From Aequorivita sp. (GTDB lineage Bacteria; Bacteroidota; Bacteroidia; Flavobacteriales; Flavobacteriaceae): DNA of 54,671 nucleotides. This document shows positions 7,264 through 16,687 of the stretch, piece by piece. Position 1 is the stretch's first letter. Every line of letters starts with the position of its first letter. The notes under the pieces are model-generated. The model saw only the letters and a program-made list of their open reading frames with translations. It had not been told where the DNA came from and made no database searches. Location of the stretch: assembly GCA_030690315.1 (NCBI GenBank), contig JAUYGY010000008.1:1-54671 (forward strand). The letters are read 5' to 3'. The translations under genes and the position numbers were made by a program.

Positions 7264-9093
7264 TTGAAAATAATAGCAATGATTCCCGCGCGATATGGCG
7301 CCTCAAGATTTCCCGGAAAATTAATGCAGGATTTGGGCGGAAAACCCGTAATTGTGAGAACTTACGATGCCACAAAAGCCACAAATCTTTTTGATGAAGT
7401 GTATGTGGTTACGGATAGCGATGTGATTTTTAAGGAAATAGAAATGAATGGCGGAAAAGCCATTATGAGTTTAAAAGAGCATGAATGTGGTAGCGACCGC
7501 ATTGCGGAGGCTGTTGAAAATATGGATGTGGACATTGTGGTGAATGTGCAGGGCGATGAACCTTTCACAAGCAGAGAAGGATTGGAAAAAGTACTTGCTG
7601 TATTTAACGAGCCTGATGCCGAAAAAATAGATTTGGCATCTTTGATGACCGAAATCCACGACTGGAAAGAAATTAGCGATCCCAACTGCGTAAAAGTGAT
7701 TGTTGACAAAGATAATTTCGCGCTCTATTTTTCTCGTTCGCCCATTCCATTTCCACGCGATAAAAATGTTGCAGTCCAATATTATAAGCACAAAGGCATT
7801 TATGCTTTTAGAAAACAGGCTATAATGGATTTTTATCGTTTGCCAATGCGTTCCTTGGAAGCCGCGGAAAAAATAGAATGTATCCGCTATTTGGAATATG
7901 GAAAAAATATAAAAATGGCAATTTCAAATACCATTGGTGTTGAAATTGATACGCCTGAAGATCTTGTAAAGGCCAATAAAATTCTAAAGGAAAATAAGCC
8001 CGACGGAGTAAATAACAAATTTCGCAATTTCCCGATGGTTCCAAAAGTGGTTTTTGGGGAAGGTTGTTTTGATCAACTTTCTTCAATTCTAGCTTCGCAG
8101 AAACAGGACAAAGCCCCTTTTATTTTTTTAGTAGATGATGTATTCAAAGAAAATACCGAGTTTTTGGATAGGATTCCACTTCGGTTCAACGATAAATTAA
8201 TTTTTATTTCCGCCGAAGAAGAGCCCAAAACTTCCCAAGTAGATAATTTGGTGAACGAAATTAAAGTAGAATTTACACAAATTCCCTCAGGAATTATAGG
8301 TATTGGCGGTGGCACGGTAATGGATTTGGCAAAAGCAGTTTCCATTATGCTTATTAATGAAGGAAGCGCTGCCGATTATCAAGGCTGGGATCTCGTGAGG
8401 CAGAAGGCCGTTTATCATGTGGGGATTCCAACAATTTCTGGTACGGGAGCTGAAGTTTCCCGAACAACTGTTTTAACGGGCCCAGAGCGAAAACTGGGTA
8501 TCAACAGTGATTTTACACCTTTTGATCAAGTAATACTTGACCCAAATCTTACCCAAGGCGTTTCGAAAAATCAATGGTTTTTTACGGGAATGGATTGCTT
8601 TATTCATTGTGTGGAATCACTTAACGGTACATTTTTGAATGCTTTCAGCCAAAGTTATGGCGAAAAGGCCTATGATCTTTGTATGGAAATATTTTTAGGA
8701 GATTCCCTTTCCGAGGAAGAAGCACGCGCCAAATTAATGATGGCGTCATGGCACGGTGGAATGAGCATCGCCTATTCACAAGTTGGGGTTGCGCATGCCA
8801 TGAGCTACGGCCTAGGTTATGTTTTGGGCACGAAACACGGAGTGGGGAACTGCATTGTTTTTCAACATTTGGATGAATTTTATCCAAAAGATGTGTTGCT
8901 TTTCAAAAAAATGATGGAAAAGCACAATGTTGAAATTCCGCGGAACATTTGCAAAAATCTTTCCGAAGCACAGATGGAAACAATGGTCACTGTAGCCATG
9001 GGCATGGTTCCCCTTTGGGAAAATGCACTGGGGACGAATTGGGAAACCATAATTACACCCAAAAAATTAAAAGAACTTTACCTAAAAATGTAA
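7264..9093 (+). CDS. Fusion: CMP-Kdo synthetase (KdsB) + iron alcohol dehydrogenase (KdnB-like)
   Basis: One uninterrupted frame of 609 residues joins two enzymes. Residues 1-243 are a full KdsB (3-deoxy-manno-octulosonate cytidylyltransferase) with [31 protein letters not shown] and the usual end [10 protein letters not shown]. Residues about 252-609 are a full iron-containing alcohol dehydrogenase with GIGGGTVMD (nucleotide binding, 345-353), [11 protein letters not shown] and the metal ligands D444, H448, H511 and H525. The second half resembles KdnB, the Kdo 8-oxidase that in Shewanella acts with aminotransferase KdnA to make 8-amino-Kdo. No kdnA lies in this window. The inferred role is to oxidise and activate Kdo or 8-amino-Kdo for lipopolysaccharide. 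The start is TTG at 7264. Confidence 0.88.
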   Translation: MKIIAMIPARYGASRFPGKLMQDLGGKPVIVRTYDATKATNLFDEVYVVTDSDVIFKEIEMNGGKAIMSLKEHECGSDRIAEAVENMDVDIVVNVQGDEPFTSREGLEKVLAVFNEPDAEKIDLASLMTEIHDWKEISDPNCVKVIVDKDNFALYFSRSPIPFPRDKNVAVQYYKHKGIYAFRKQAIMDFYRLPMRSLEAAEKIECIRYLEYGKNIKMAISNTIGVEIDTPEDLVKANKILKENKPDGVNNKFRNFPMVPKVVFGEGCFDQLSSILASQKQDKAPFIFLVDDVFKENTEFLDRIPLRFNDKLIFISAEEEPKTSQVDNLVNEIKVEFTQIPSGIIGIGGGTVMDLAKAVSIMLINEGSAADYQGWDLVRQKAVYHVGIPTISGTGAEVSRTTVLTGPERKLGINSDFTPFDQVILDPNLTQGVSKNQWFFTGMDCFIHCVESLNGTFLNAFSQSYGEKAYDLCMEIFLGDSLSEEEARAKLMMASWHGGMSIAYSQVGVAHAMSYGLGYVLGTKHGVGNCIVFQHLDEFYPKDVLLFKKMMEKHNVEIPRNICKNLSEAQMETMVTVAMGMVPLWENALGTNWETIITPKKLKELYLKM

Positions 9094-9109
9094 TTCCAAA
9101 AACCCTGTT

Positions 9110-9646
9110 ATGGGAATCGCAAAATTTATATTTCAAAAAGTGATGGGCTGGAAAATTGAAGGCTCGTTTGACCCTGCAATAAAAAAGGCTGTGGTAATTG
9201 TAGTGCCACATACCAGCTGGCACGATTTCTATATTGGCGTTTTTACTAGAAGGTTGTTGGGCGTACAAATAAATTTTATTGCAAAAAAGGAACTTTTCCA
9301 ATGGCCTTTTGGTTGGTATTTTAAATGGATGGGCGGCGCACCGCTTGACAGAACCTCAGGCCAAAATAATGTGGAAGCCATTGCCCAAATTTTTAAGGAG
9401 CATGATGAATTCCGTTTGGCAATGTCGCCCGAAGGAACTCGAAAAAAAGTATTGATTTGGAAAACAGGCTATTATTATATAGCAATGGCTGCCAAGGTGC
9501 CAATAATATGCATCGCTTTTAATTACGCCACAAAAAAAGTAATTATAAACAAACCTTTTTACCCAACGGGAAATATAGATGAGGACACAATAATACTTCG
9601 TTCTTTCTTTATAGGAATCGTCGGAAAAAAGAAAGAGTTTTCATAG
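9110..9646 (+). CDS. Lysophospholipid/glycerol-3-phosphate type acyltransferase
   Basis: This 178-residue member of the PlsC/LPLAT superfamily has the catalytic HX4D motif (HTSWHD, H34 and D39), FIAKKELFQWPFG, GGAPLDRT and the substrate motif SPEGTR. It lacks the long N-terminal membrane region of classical PlsC. It starts 16 bp after the KdsB fusion, so the two are probably cotranscribed. This suggests a role in membrane lipid or lipid A acylation. The acyl acceptor cannot be read from sequence. Confidence 0.85.
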   Translation: MGIAKFIFQKVMGWKIEGSFDPAIKKAVVIVVPHTSWHDFYIGVFTRRLLGVQINFIAKKELFQWPFGWYFKWMGGAPLDRTSGQNNVEAIAQIFKEHDEFRLAMSPEGTRKKVLIWKTGYYYIAMAAKVPIICIAFNYATKKVIINKPFYPTGNIDEDTIILRSFFIGIVGKKKEFS

Positions 9647-9772
9647 AGGAAACATTTAAAAATCTTTTTATCTCAAAACAACTTGGCGCCCAATGTTGGT
9701 TGTTAAGAATTGGTTAAACATTTAAAATTTTAAAATCTTATTATTAATTATGCTAAAAATTTAAAACTGATT

Positions 9773-10804
9773 ATGAAAAAAATAAAATTTTTACTACCTA
9801 TTTTTACGATATCATTATTGTTGATATCATGTACAAACGAAGATGATGGCGGCGGAAGCGGTGACCCAGTACCACTACCAATTCTGGCCACTGTTTATGC
9901 TACAAGTAATACTAACAAGGCAATTGCTGTTTATGATTTTACTCCAAACGGCATTGTTTTAAGTTCAGTCTTAACAGGGTCTGATGATAATGAAGGTATA
10001 TATTATGACGGCGAGGCAGACGAACTTGCCGTAGTTTCAAGAACCCAATCTGTAATAAATACTTTTTCCAATGTTGAAAACACAGGAAACAATAATACTT
10101 TAAACCTATTTCTTTCGAGTGATTCAGTTTTGGAAAGTCCACGGGATATTGCCGTTTTGGATAATGTTTATATAGTTTCTGACAACGCAGACGTTGATGG
10201 AGACCCAAACACCGACGATGGTAGATTTTTTGTATTCCTGCGTGGCGCCAATGGATATACACTTCGCAATATTGTAACCGTAAACTATGCAGTATGGGGA
10301 ATACAACTAATAGGCAACGATCTTTATACTGTTGTTGATAAAACTGCAGATGTTGCGGTGCTGAAAAACTTCATTTCAACTTACACAACAGATGTTACCG
10401 CAACCCCAGATAAACAAATCACCATTGAAGGAATTACCCGTACCCACGGCATAGCTGAAGATGGCGGGTTTGTAATTCTTACCGACATTGGCGACGCTAC
10501 CAATGAAAGTGATGGGGGTTTTAATTTTATTAATAATTTTGTATCAAAATTTGATGCAACTGCCAATGGTGAAACATTAGCATTCGCGGGCAACCAAGTT
10601 CGAGTATCAGGCGCTTTAACACAACTTGGAAACCCCGTAGCTGTTGAATATGAAAGCACAAGCCAAACTGTTTTTATTGCAGAGCGGGCCAATGAGGGCG
10701 GAAAAATTGTATTCTTTAATGAATTTGGTGCTGGCGGTAATATAACTCCAACGTTGAGCTCTTTGTTTGAAGGTGCTTCTTCGTTATATTTTATTGATAA
10801 ATAA
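9773..10804 (+). CDS. Lipoprotein, possibly beta-propeller fold
   Basis: The signal peptide ends in a lipobox (LLISC, Cys at about residue 20), followed by an acidic and glycine-rich tether (TNEDDGGGSG). This looks like the lipoprotein export signal that sends Bacteroidota lipoproteins to the cell surface. The mature part of about 320 residues has repeated strand patterns such as VYATSNTNKAIAVYDF, DELAVVSRTQSVINTF and GNDLYTVVDKTADVAV, which suggest a beta-propeller. I recognise no enzyme motif. It stands alone and ends at a strong terminator. Confidence 0.7.
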   Translation: MKKIKFLLPIFTISLLLISCTNEDDGGGSGDPVPLPILATVYATSNTNKAIAVYDFTPNGIVLSSVLTGSDDNEGIYYDGEADELAVVSRTQSVINTFSNVENTGNNNTLNLFLSSDSVLESPRDIAVLDNVYIVSDNADVDGDPNTDDGRFFVFLRGANGYTLRNIVTVNYAVWGIQLIGNDLYTVVDKTADVAVLKNFISTYTTDVTATPDKQITIEGITRTHGIAEDGGFVILTDIGDATNESDGGFNFINNFVSKFDATANGETLAFAGNQVRVSGALTQLGNPVAVEYESTSQTVFIAERANEGGKIVFFNEFGAGGNITPTLSSLFEGASSLYFIDK

Positions 10805-10821
10805 ATTCAGCATTTTTAAAT

Positions 10822-10857
10822 AAAAAAGCCACTCGAAAGGGTGGCTTTTAATTTTTA
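10822..10857. terminator. Bidirectional terminator
   Basis: AAAAGCCAC and GTGGCTTTT form a 9-bp stem around TCGAAAGG, with A- and T-rich flanks on both sides. It sits between the convergent lipoprotein gene and yebC. Confidence 0.85.
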
Positions 10858-10861
10858 TTAA

Positions 10862-11584
10862 TTATTCTTCGGAAGTTTCTTCCATGGTGTGATAAACGTT
10901 CTGCACATCATCATCTTCTTCAATTTTTTCCAAAAGTTTTTCTACATCAGCAGCTTCTTCAGCAGTTAATTGTTTTGTAACCTGCGGAATACGCTCAAAT
11001 CCCGAAGAAAGGATTTCAATTTTAGCTGCTTCCAAATAGGACTGAATAGCGCCGAAGCTCTCAAAGGGAGCGTAAATCAATACTCCATCTTCATCCTCAA
11101 AAATTTCATCAACGCCGTGATCAATTAATTCCAATTCCAGTTCCTCAATATCCAACCCTTCCGGATTTATCCTGAAATTACAAGTATGGTCAAACATAAA
11201 TGATACAGAGCCCGATGTTCCCAAACTGCCGTCACATTTATTGAAAAAACTTCGAATATTTGCTACGGTTCGGGTATTGTTATCGGTTGCAGTTTCAATT
11301 AAAATAGCGATACCGTGCGGGGCGTAGCCTTCAAATAGTACTTCCTTAAAATCGCCCAAACTTTTGTCGCTGGCACGTTTTATGGCACGCTCCACGTTTT
11401 CTTTGGGCATATTCACTGCCTTTGCGTTTTGGATTACTGCACGTAGCCGTGAGTTGGCGTCCGGATCTGGACCGCCTTCTTTTACAGCCATAACAATATC
11501 TTTCCCAATGCGCGTAAAAGCTTTGGACATGGCAGACCAACGCTTCATTTTTCTTGCTTTTCTGAATTCAAAAGCTCTTCCCAT
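10862..11584 (-). CDS. YebC/PmpR (TACO1) family protein
   Basis: This 240-residue protein has the family's N-terminal signature (MGRAFEFRKARKMKRWSAMSK) and VKEGGPDPDANSRLRAVIQNAKAVNMPKEN (quoted here only as the key pieces GGPDPDANSRLR and NMPKEN). An acidic C-terminal domain follows. Members are annotated as transcriptional regulators, and mitochondrial TACO1 acts in translation. Recent work on bacterial YebC points to relief of ribosome stalling at proline stretches. Which role applies here is not decided by sequence. The spacer of 165 bp before it holds a dispersed hairpin. Confidence 0.92.
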   Translation of the reverse strand: MGRAFEFRKARKMKRWSAMSKAFTRIGKDIVMAVKEGGPDPDANSRLRAVIQNAKAVNMPKENVERAIKRASDKSLGDFKEVLFEGYAPHGIAILIETATDNNTRTVANIRSFFNKCDGSLGTSGSVSFMFDHTCNFRINPEGLDIEELELELIDHGVDEIFEDEDGVLIYAPFESFGAIQSYLEAAKIEILSSGFERIPQVTKQLTAEEAADVEKLLEKIEEDDDVQNVYHTMEETSEE

Positions 11585-11670
11585 AAATTATTTTCTATTA
11601 CTATTGTTTATTTTTTATTCTCTATTTTTAAAAAGAAAGGTCAAATATAAAAAAATCCAAAAATCAAATC

Positions 11671-11730
11671 CCAAATTCCAAATAAATTCTAAAAATCCAA
11701 GATTCAATGAAATTAATTTTTGGAATTTGG
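11671..11730. repeat. Intergenic inverted repeat CCAAATTCCAAA / TTTGGAATTTGG
   Basis: Perfect 12-bp arms lie at 11671-11682 and 11719-11730 around a 36-nt loop that holds further related CCAA units. A related TTTGAAATTTGGAATTTA occurs at 286-303. This looks like one member of a dispersed AT-rich intergenic repeat rather than a strong terminator. Confidence 0.5.
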
Positions 11731-11749
11731 AGATTGCAATTAGGCATTG

Positions 11750-12031
11750 TTACCCAATAAGGTCGTCAATAATCTTTGCAAGCTCAAAATCCTTTTCGGT
11801 CACACCATCGGCATCGTGCGTAGATAGGTATATTTCCAAGGAATTATAAACATTGCTCCACTCTGGGTGATGCTGTAATTTTTCCGCTTCAAAAGCAATT
11901 CGGGTCATTGCGGAAAATGCTTCCTTAAAATCCTCAAATTCAAAAATTGTGTGAAGAGCGCCTTCGTGATAATCCCAACCTTCAAATTCCTTTAATTTTT
12001 CGTTAATCTGTTTTTCTGATAAAGCTTTCAT
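11750..12031 (-). CDS. phhB: Pterin-4a-carbinolamine dehydratase
   Basis: This enzyme dehydrates 4a-hydroxytetrahydrobiopterin, recycling the cofactor of aromatic amino acid hydroxylases. The 93-residue protein has the active-site pattern EKLQHHPEWSNVYN and the later STHDADGVTEKDFELA, all typical of the family. It follows the RmlD-like gene by 8 bp and is probably the last gene of the gcvT-glsA operon. No phenylalanine hydroxylase is in the window. Confidence 0.93.
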   Translation of the reverse strand: MKALSEKQINEKLKEFEGWDYHEGALHTIFEFEDFKEAFSAMTRIAFEAEKLQHHPEWSNVYNSLEIYLSTHDADGVTEKDFELAKIIDDLIG

Positions 12032-12039
12032 AGTATTTA

Positions 12040-12912
12040 TTATTTAATTGACATAATCTCTTCGTTTAAGCTACATTCTTCAATAACCTGTGCAATAGTT
12101 ATTTGCTGTGATTTTGGAAATTTATTTTCCTTCGGAAGAATGGCGTAATAACTATTTTCGTTACTGCTATAAACACTTTTAAAGATAGGCATTTTAGTAC
12201 CCATTTTTGATGTGATTTCTTGAAAAAGATCGTCGTGGTGCACCATATCTGTGCTCGCCAAATGAAAAATTCCAAAGAACGATTTATTGATTATATAATG
12301 AATTTGCTGGCAAACTTTGCTTATTGTTGTTGCTGTAATGATTAAATTGGGGAAAACCTCAAAATTGGCGTTGTGCCGAATGCACTGACGCAAGTGTAGA
12401 ATTTCTGGGGAATTTATTCCCAAAACCACAGGCAGTCTTAAAATTGCGGTTTGCTGCGGAATTGCTTCCAATAATAATTTTTCTATAGAAATTTTAAATC
12501 TTCCCGAAGCCGTTTCAGAAAGTGTTTGATCATTTTCATAGGACGGATGGCGAAACTTTCCATCAAAAACTTCCGAAGAAGAAATGTAAAGCACCGAACA
12601 ACCTTCATTAATCAAAGCATAATTTATAATTTGTTGGTGGGCTTCAAACTGGCATTTAAAATCTCCATTTATAGCTGAAATTATAATGGTGGGTTTAATT
12701 TTGTTTAACAATAAAAGCATAGAATTTTCTTCCACACAGAAATTATAAAAAATCTGATTTTCAGAAAAAGCTCCGTGTTGCTGGCAATACGTACAGTGCA
12801 CTTCAAAATAGGAGAGGAGCTCTTTGTAGAGCGCGTTGCCAATGAAGCCACTGCCTCCCAATATTAAAATTCGCTGTTTTTCTATTTTCTTTCGCATTAA
12901 AATCCTATTCAA
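12040..12912 (-). CDS. RmlD-like NAD-dependent sugar-nucleotide reductase/epimerase family protein
   Basis: The N-terminal Rossmann motif ILGGSGFIGNALYKEL, then IKPTIIISAINGD, YISSSEVFDGK and ILRLPVVLG follow the order of the extended SDR (RmlD) family. Length is 290 residues. At the catalytic YxxxK position I read SGRFK (in ASGRFKISIEKLL), so the tyrosine seems replaced while the lysine remains. This puts enzymatic activity in doubt. It lies 6 bp after glsA and 8 bp before phhB. A shorter start at 12897 is possible. Confidence 0.75.
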   Translation of the reverse strand: MNRILMRKKIEKQRILILGGSGFIGNALYKELLSYFEVHCTYCQQHGAFSENQIFYNFCVEENSMLLLLNKIKPTIIISAINGDFKCQFEAHQQIINYALINEGCSVLYISSSEVFDGKFRHPSYENDQTLSETASGRFKISIEKLLLEAIPQQTAILRLPVVLGINSPEILHLRQCIRHNANFEVFPNLIITATTISKVCQQIHYIINKSFFGIFHLASTDMVHHDDLFQEITSKMGTKMPIFKSVYSSNENSYYAILPKENKFPKSQQITIAQVIEECSLNEEIMSIK

Positions 12913-12918
12913 ACTTTT

Positions 12919-13833
12919 TTAAAAAATGGACAATTTTGTTTTTGTGGTGAATTGTTCCAAAGCTTGCATTCCCAAATATGAATTTCCTTTCGGGTTCAAT
13001 GCCGGCGCCCAAGTTGCAATTGTAAAACAGTGTGGTAAAAGTGCCACAATTCCACCACCTACGCCACTTTTTCCGGGCAAACCAACTTCAAAAGCAAACT
13101 CGCCGGCTTCATCATAAAATCCGCAGGTTAGCATTATAGCGTTTATTCGTTTTACTTGGCTTGCGGTTAAATGTTGGATGTTTTTTAAACACTTTCCCTT
13201 GTTGGCAAAAACGAAAAAAGCGTTGGTAAGTTGCCTACAATCCATCATTATTGAACATTGGTGGAAATAAAAATCCAAAACATCCTCTACAGCATTGTTT
13301 AAATTCCCGTATGCCTTTAAAAGATTGGCAGCTGCATAATTATTAAACCCCGTGATTCGTTCAGATTCGGCTATTTTGTTGTTATATGAAATGCTATCGT
13401 CATGTGCTATTTCGCGAACAAAATGTAAAAAATCTTCTTTAGGATTTTTTAAATGTGAAAGCAAAACATCAGCAATCACGATAGCTCCAGAGTTTATTAG
13501 CGGATTTCTGGGAATGCCATTTTCAAGTTCCAAAAGCGAAAGATGATTGAAGGGGTTTCCCGAAGGCTCCACATCCACACGTTCCAAAAGATCGTTCCCA
13601 ACCAACTGAAAAGCTTTGGCAAGCGAAAGCACTTTTGAAATACTTTGGATTGAAAATTTTTCAGTAGCATCACCAACCGAGTAATTTTCACCCGTAATTA
13701 ATTGCAGATGAATGCCAAATTTATCTTTTGAAACATTCGCCAATTCTGGAATATAATTCGCTACTTCCCCAGTATTTTCAACTGTTTTAAGCGAAGTGTG
13801 AATTTCTTCTAAAATAGCTTGGTAATCCTGCAT
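12919..13833 (-). CDS. glsA: Glutaminase A
   Basis: This beta-lactamase-fold glutaminase hydrolyses L-glutamine to glutamate and ammonia. The catalytic serine-lysine motif is in FSIQSISKVLSLA (SxxK), with RNPLINSGAI, ESERITGFNN, the CGFYDEAGEFA region and the glycine loop KSGVGGGI. The length of 304 residues is standard for bacterial glsA. Its start codon overlaps the gcvT stop (TAATG), which shows translational coupling. Confidence 0.95.
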   Translation of the reverse strand: MQDYQAILEEIHTSLKTVENTGEVANYIPELANVSKDKFGIHLQLITGENYSVGDATEKFSIQSISKVLSLAKAFQLVGNDLLERVDVEPSGNPFNHLSLLELENGIPRNPLINSGAIVIADVLLSHLKNPKEDFLHFVREIAHDDSISYNNKIAESERITGFNNYAAANLLKAYGNLNNAVEDVLDFYFHQCSIMMDCRQLTNAFFVFANKGKCLKNIQHLTASQVKRINAIMLTCGFYDEAGEFAFEVGLPGKSGVGGGIVALLPHCFTIATWAPALNPKGNSYLGMQALEQFTTKTKLSIF

Positions 13834-14915
13834 TACCCTTTGTAAAATGGAGTTTTCACAACTGTTGCGGCAACGGGTTTATTTCTGATTTGAATAAAAA
13901 TTTCAGTTCCGGGCTCACTATTTTCAACAGTTACATAACCCATTCCGATGCCTTTATTTAATGAAGGGGCCATCGTGCCGCTGGTTACAATGCCGATGTT
14001 TTTGCCGTCTTTGTCAACAATTTCGTAATCGTGGCGCGGAATGCCGCGCTCAGTCAATTCAAAACCGATTAGTTTTCTTTTTACACCTTCTTCTTTTTGT
14101 TTTTTTAAATTCTCTGAATTTGTAAAATCCTTGGTGAATTTTGTAATCCAGCCCAGCCCAGCTTCCAAAGGAGAAGTTGTATCATTAATATCGTTTCCGT
14201 AAAGGCAGAAACCCATTTCAAGTCGAAGTGTATCGCGCGCGGCCAACCCAATTGGCTTAATTCCGAAGTTTTTTCCGGCTTCTATTACTTTATTCCAAAC
14301 CTGTTCAACTTCATTATTTTTACAGTAAATCTCAAATCCACCGCTGCCAGTGTATCCCGTAGCGCTGATAATTACGTGTTCTATTCCAGCAAAATCAGCT
14401 ACTTTAAAATGATAGAACTTTATAGCGCTCAAATCTTCCGAAGTTAGTGACTGCATTGCTTCAATGGCTTTTGGACCTTGAATTGCCAATAGCGAATAAT
14501 CATCGGAAAGATTGCGCATTTCTGCGCCCACAGTGTTGTGTTTTGTAATCCAATCCCAATCTTTATCAATATTTGAAGCGTTTACAACGAGCAACCACTT
14601 TTCACTTTCAAAACGGTAAACAATCAAATCGTCAACAATTCCCCCTGTTTCATTTGGCAAACAGTTGTATTGTGCTTGCCCGTCCACAATTTTTGAAACA
14701 TCGTTGCTGCATACTTTTTGGATTAAATCCATTGCTTTTGGGCCCGTTATTAAAAATTCGCCCATATGCGAAACGTCAAAAACGCCAACAGCCTTGCGGA
14801 CTGTTTCGTGCTCAGCGTTTACCCCTTCGTAGGAAACGGGCATATTGTATCCTGCAAACGGCACCATTTTGGCGCCCAATTGTTCGTGTATATGTGAAAG
14901 TGCTGTGTTTTTCAT
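13833..14915 (-). CDS. gcvT: Aminomethyltransferase (glycine cleavage T protein)
   Basis: T protein releases ammonia from the lipoyl-bound aminomethyl group of H protein and passes the one-carbon unit to tetrahydrofolate. The sequence has [31 protein letters not shown], the folate-region [30 protein letters not shown] and the C-terminal barrel ([16 protein letters not shown]). The 360 residues are complete. It heads the leftward operon with glsA. The other glycine cleavage genes are not in the window. Confidence 0.96.
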   Translation of the reverse strand: MKNTALSHIHEQLGAKMVPFAGYNMPVSYEGVNAEHETVRKAVGVFDVSHMGEFLITGPKAMDLIQKVCSNDVSKIVDGQAQYNCLPNETGGIVDDLIVYRFESEKWLLVVNASNIDKDWDWITKHNTVGAEMRNLSDDYSLLAIQGPKAIEAMQSLTSEDLSAIKFYHFKVADFAGIEHVIISATGYTGSGGFEIYCKNNEVEQVWNKVIEAGKNFGIKPIGLAARDTLRLEMGFCLYGNDINDTTSPLEAGLGWITKFTKDFTNSENLKKQKEEGVKRKLIGFELTERGIPRHDYEIVDKDGKNIGIVTSGTMAPSLNKGIGMGYVTVENSEPGTEIFIQIRNKPVAATVVKTPFYKG

Positions 14916-15133
14916 TTGATTTTGCTTTATAAGAAAATTCCTTTAATGATGGTTCAGAAAAAAATTTTAAAAAAATTATAACTTAGCTTTTGAATAAAAA
15001 TTTTCGCAAATGTATTACAATAGGTAGAAGTTACCGATTGTTTCAATGGTTTATTTTCAACAATCTTCGCGTTAAAATCATCTTAATCGCCTGCGTTCTT
15101 CCCAATGTTTTCAATACTTTTAAAACAAAAACA

Positions 15134-16495
15134 ATGGCCACAACCACTTCATTCAATCCTTATAACGGAAAGGAATTGAAATCCTATAAAAATCACACAA
15201 AGAAAGAAGTTTCAGAAATAATTGACAGTGCAAACAAACGGTTTTATAGTTGGCGGGAAACTACTTTTTCCGAACGCAAAAAGTTGATGCTTGCAGCGGC
15301 TTCGGAATTGAAAAAGAACAAAAAGGAATATGCCGAAACAATAACGCTTGAAATGGGCAAACCAATTTCCCAAGCCATTGCCGAAGTAGAAAAATGTGCG
15401 TGGGTGTGTGAATATTATGCTGAAAATGCCGAAAAGCAACTTCAAAACGAAGTGATAAAAACCGAAGCTTTCAAAAGTTATGTGAGTTATGAGCCCATGG
15501 GCGTTGTGCTTGCAGTGATGCCGTGGAATTATCCATTTTGGCAAGTATTCCGTTTTGCTGCGCCAGCGTTGATGGCGGGAAATATTGCGATTTTAAAGCA
15601 CGCCTCAAATGTTTTCGGCAGTGCTTTAAATATTGAAAAAATTTTTAGAAGAGCAGGTTTTCCCGAAAATTGTTTTACTACTTTATTGGTTGGAAGTGAC
15701 GCCGTGGAAAAAATTATTGAAAATGAAAAGGTGAAAGCTGTAACGCTAACCGGAAGTGGCCCGGCTGGATCTTCAGTAGCTTCCATTGCTGGGAAAAATA
15801 TTAAGAAAACTGTTTTGGAACTGGGCGGAAGCAATGCATTGGTCGTGATGAAAGATTGTGATATTGACAAAACTATTGCAACCTGCGTGCAAGCGCGTTT
15901 TCAAAATACTGGGCAGAGTTGCATTGCGGGAAAACGGTTGATTATTGATGAATCCATTTCCGAAGAATTCGTTGAAAAAATGCTTGTAAAAATCCGCGAA
16001 CTTAAAAGTGGCGATCCCATGGACGAGGAAACTTATGTTGGAACCTTAGCGAGGGAAGACCTGGCAATAGATTTGGAAAAGCAAGTAAACGCTTCCGTGA
16101 AAGCGGGAGCTAATATTGCGATTGGAGGAAAGCGGCAAGGTGCCTATTTTGAGCCAACTGTTCTTACGAATGTGACTAAAAACATGACGGTTTTTAAGGA
16201 AGAAACTTTTGGGCCGGCACTATCTGTCACCACTTTTAAAACGGTGGAAGAGGCAGTTGAACTTTCAAACAATTCAAAATTTGGATTGGGGGTTTCCATT
16301 TTCACAAAAAATATTGAGGAGGCAGAAAAACTTGCGTTTCAGTTTGATGAAGGTGCGGTTTTTATAAATGAATTGGTAAAGAGCGATCCACGACTTCCTT
16401 TTGGCGGAATAAAGCAAAGTGGGTACGGACGAGAGTTGAGCGAACATGGAATTCGTGAATTTGTGAATAGGAAAACGGTTTTTATTAATAAGTAG
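15134..16495 (+). CDS. NAD(P)-dependent succinate-semialdehyde dehydrogenase-type aldehyde dehydrogenase
   Basis: This is a complete aldehyde dehydrogenase with the oxyanion-hole motif VMPWNYPFWQ, the cofactor motif TLTGSGPAGSSVA, the general base in LELGGSNALVV and the catalytic cysteine in NTGQSCIAGKR. It closely resembles Sad/GabD-type succinate-semialdehyde dehydrogenases (453 residues). I chose the ATG at 15134 because the frame upstream to 14990 encodes a sequence foreign to the family and MATTTSFNPYNGKEL is a typical start. It is monocistronic, and a perfect hairpin follows the stop. Confidence 0.9.
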   Translation: MATTTSFNPYNGKELKSYKNHTKKEVSEIIDSANKRFYSWRETTFSERKKLMLAAASELKKNKKEYAETITLEMGKPISQAIAEVEKCAWVCEYYAENAEKQLQNEVIKTEAFKSYVSYEPMGVVLAVMPWNYPFWQVFRFAAPALMAGNIAILKHASNVFGSALNIEKIFRRAGFPENCFTTLLVGSDAVEKIIENEKVKAVTLTGSGPAGSSVASIAGKNIKKTVLELGGSNALVVMKDCDIDKTIATCVQARFQNTGQSCIAGKRLIIDESISEEFVEKMLVKIRELKSGDPMDEETYVGTLAREDLAIDLEKQVNASVKAGANIAIGGKRQGAYFEPTVLTNVTKNMTVFKEETFGPALSVTTFKTVEEAVELSNNSKFGLGVSIFTKNIEEAEKLAFQFDEGAVFINELVKSDPRLPFGGIKQSGYGRELSEHGIREFVNRKTVFINK

Positions 16496-16499
16496 ATGA

Positions 16500-16543
16500 A
16501 AACCACGAATACACGAATAATAATATTTTTGTATTCGTGGTTT
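16500..16543. terminator. Perfect 13-bp hairpin after the aldehyde dehydrogenase gene
   Basis: AAACCACGAATAC and GTATTCGTGGTTT are perfect arms around an 18-nt AT-rich loop. The T-tract is short, so it may be a weak terminator or a dispersed ACGAATxxACGAAT-type repeat. Confidence 0.6.
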
Positions 16544-16687
16544 AAAATTTACTTATCCTCCTTTCAACATTCTTTTTTCCTTGAAATTTAGGTTTTGAAA
16601 TGTTGTTTTTTTCCATAATTGAATTGAATTTTTTTACTTCTTTTTTATGTATTCCATTAACAGTTATCTTTACAAAAACTAGCGCAA

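Noticed and set aside
14990..15133. N-terminal extension of the aldehyde dehydrogenase
   Set aside because: The 48 extra residues do not resemble the family, and a typical start (MATTTSFNPYNGKEL) follows at 15134.
16545..16680. Minus-strand frame with a 23-residue ATG peptide (MEKNNISKPKFQGKK...) and an open extension upstream
   Set aside because: The longer frame has no plausible start, the short peptide overlaps the hairpin after the aldehyde dehydrogenase gene, and its composition is what AT-rich DNA gives by chance.
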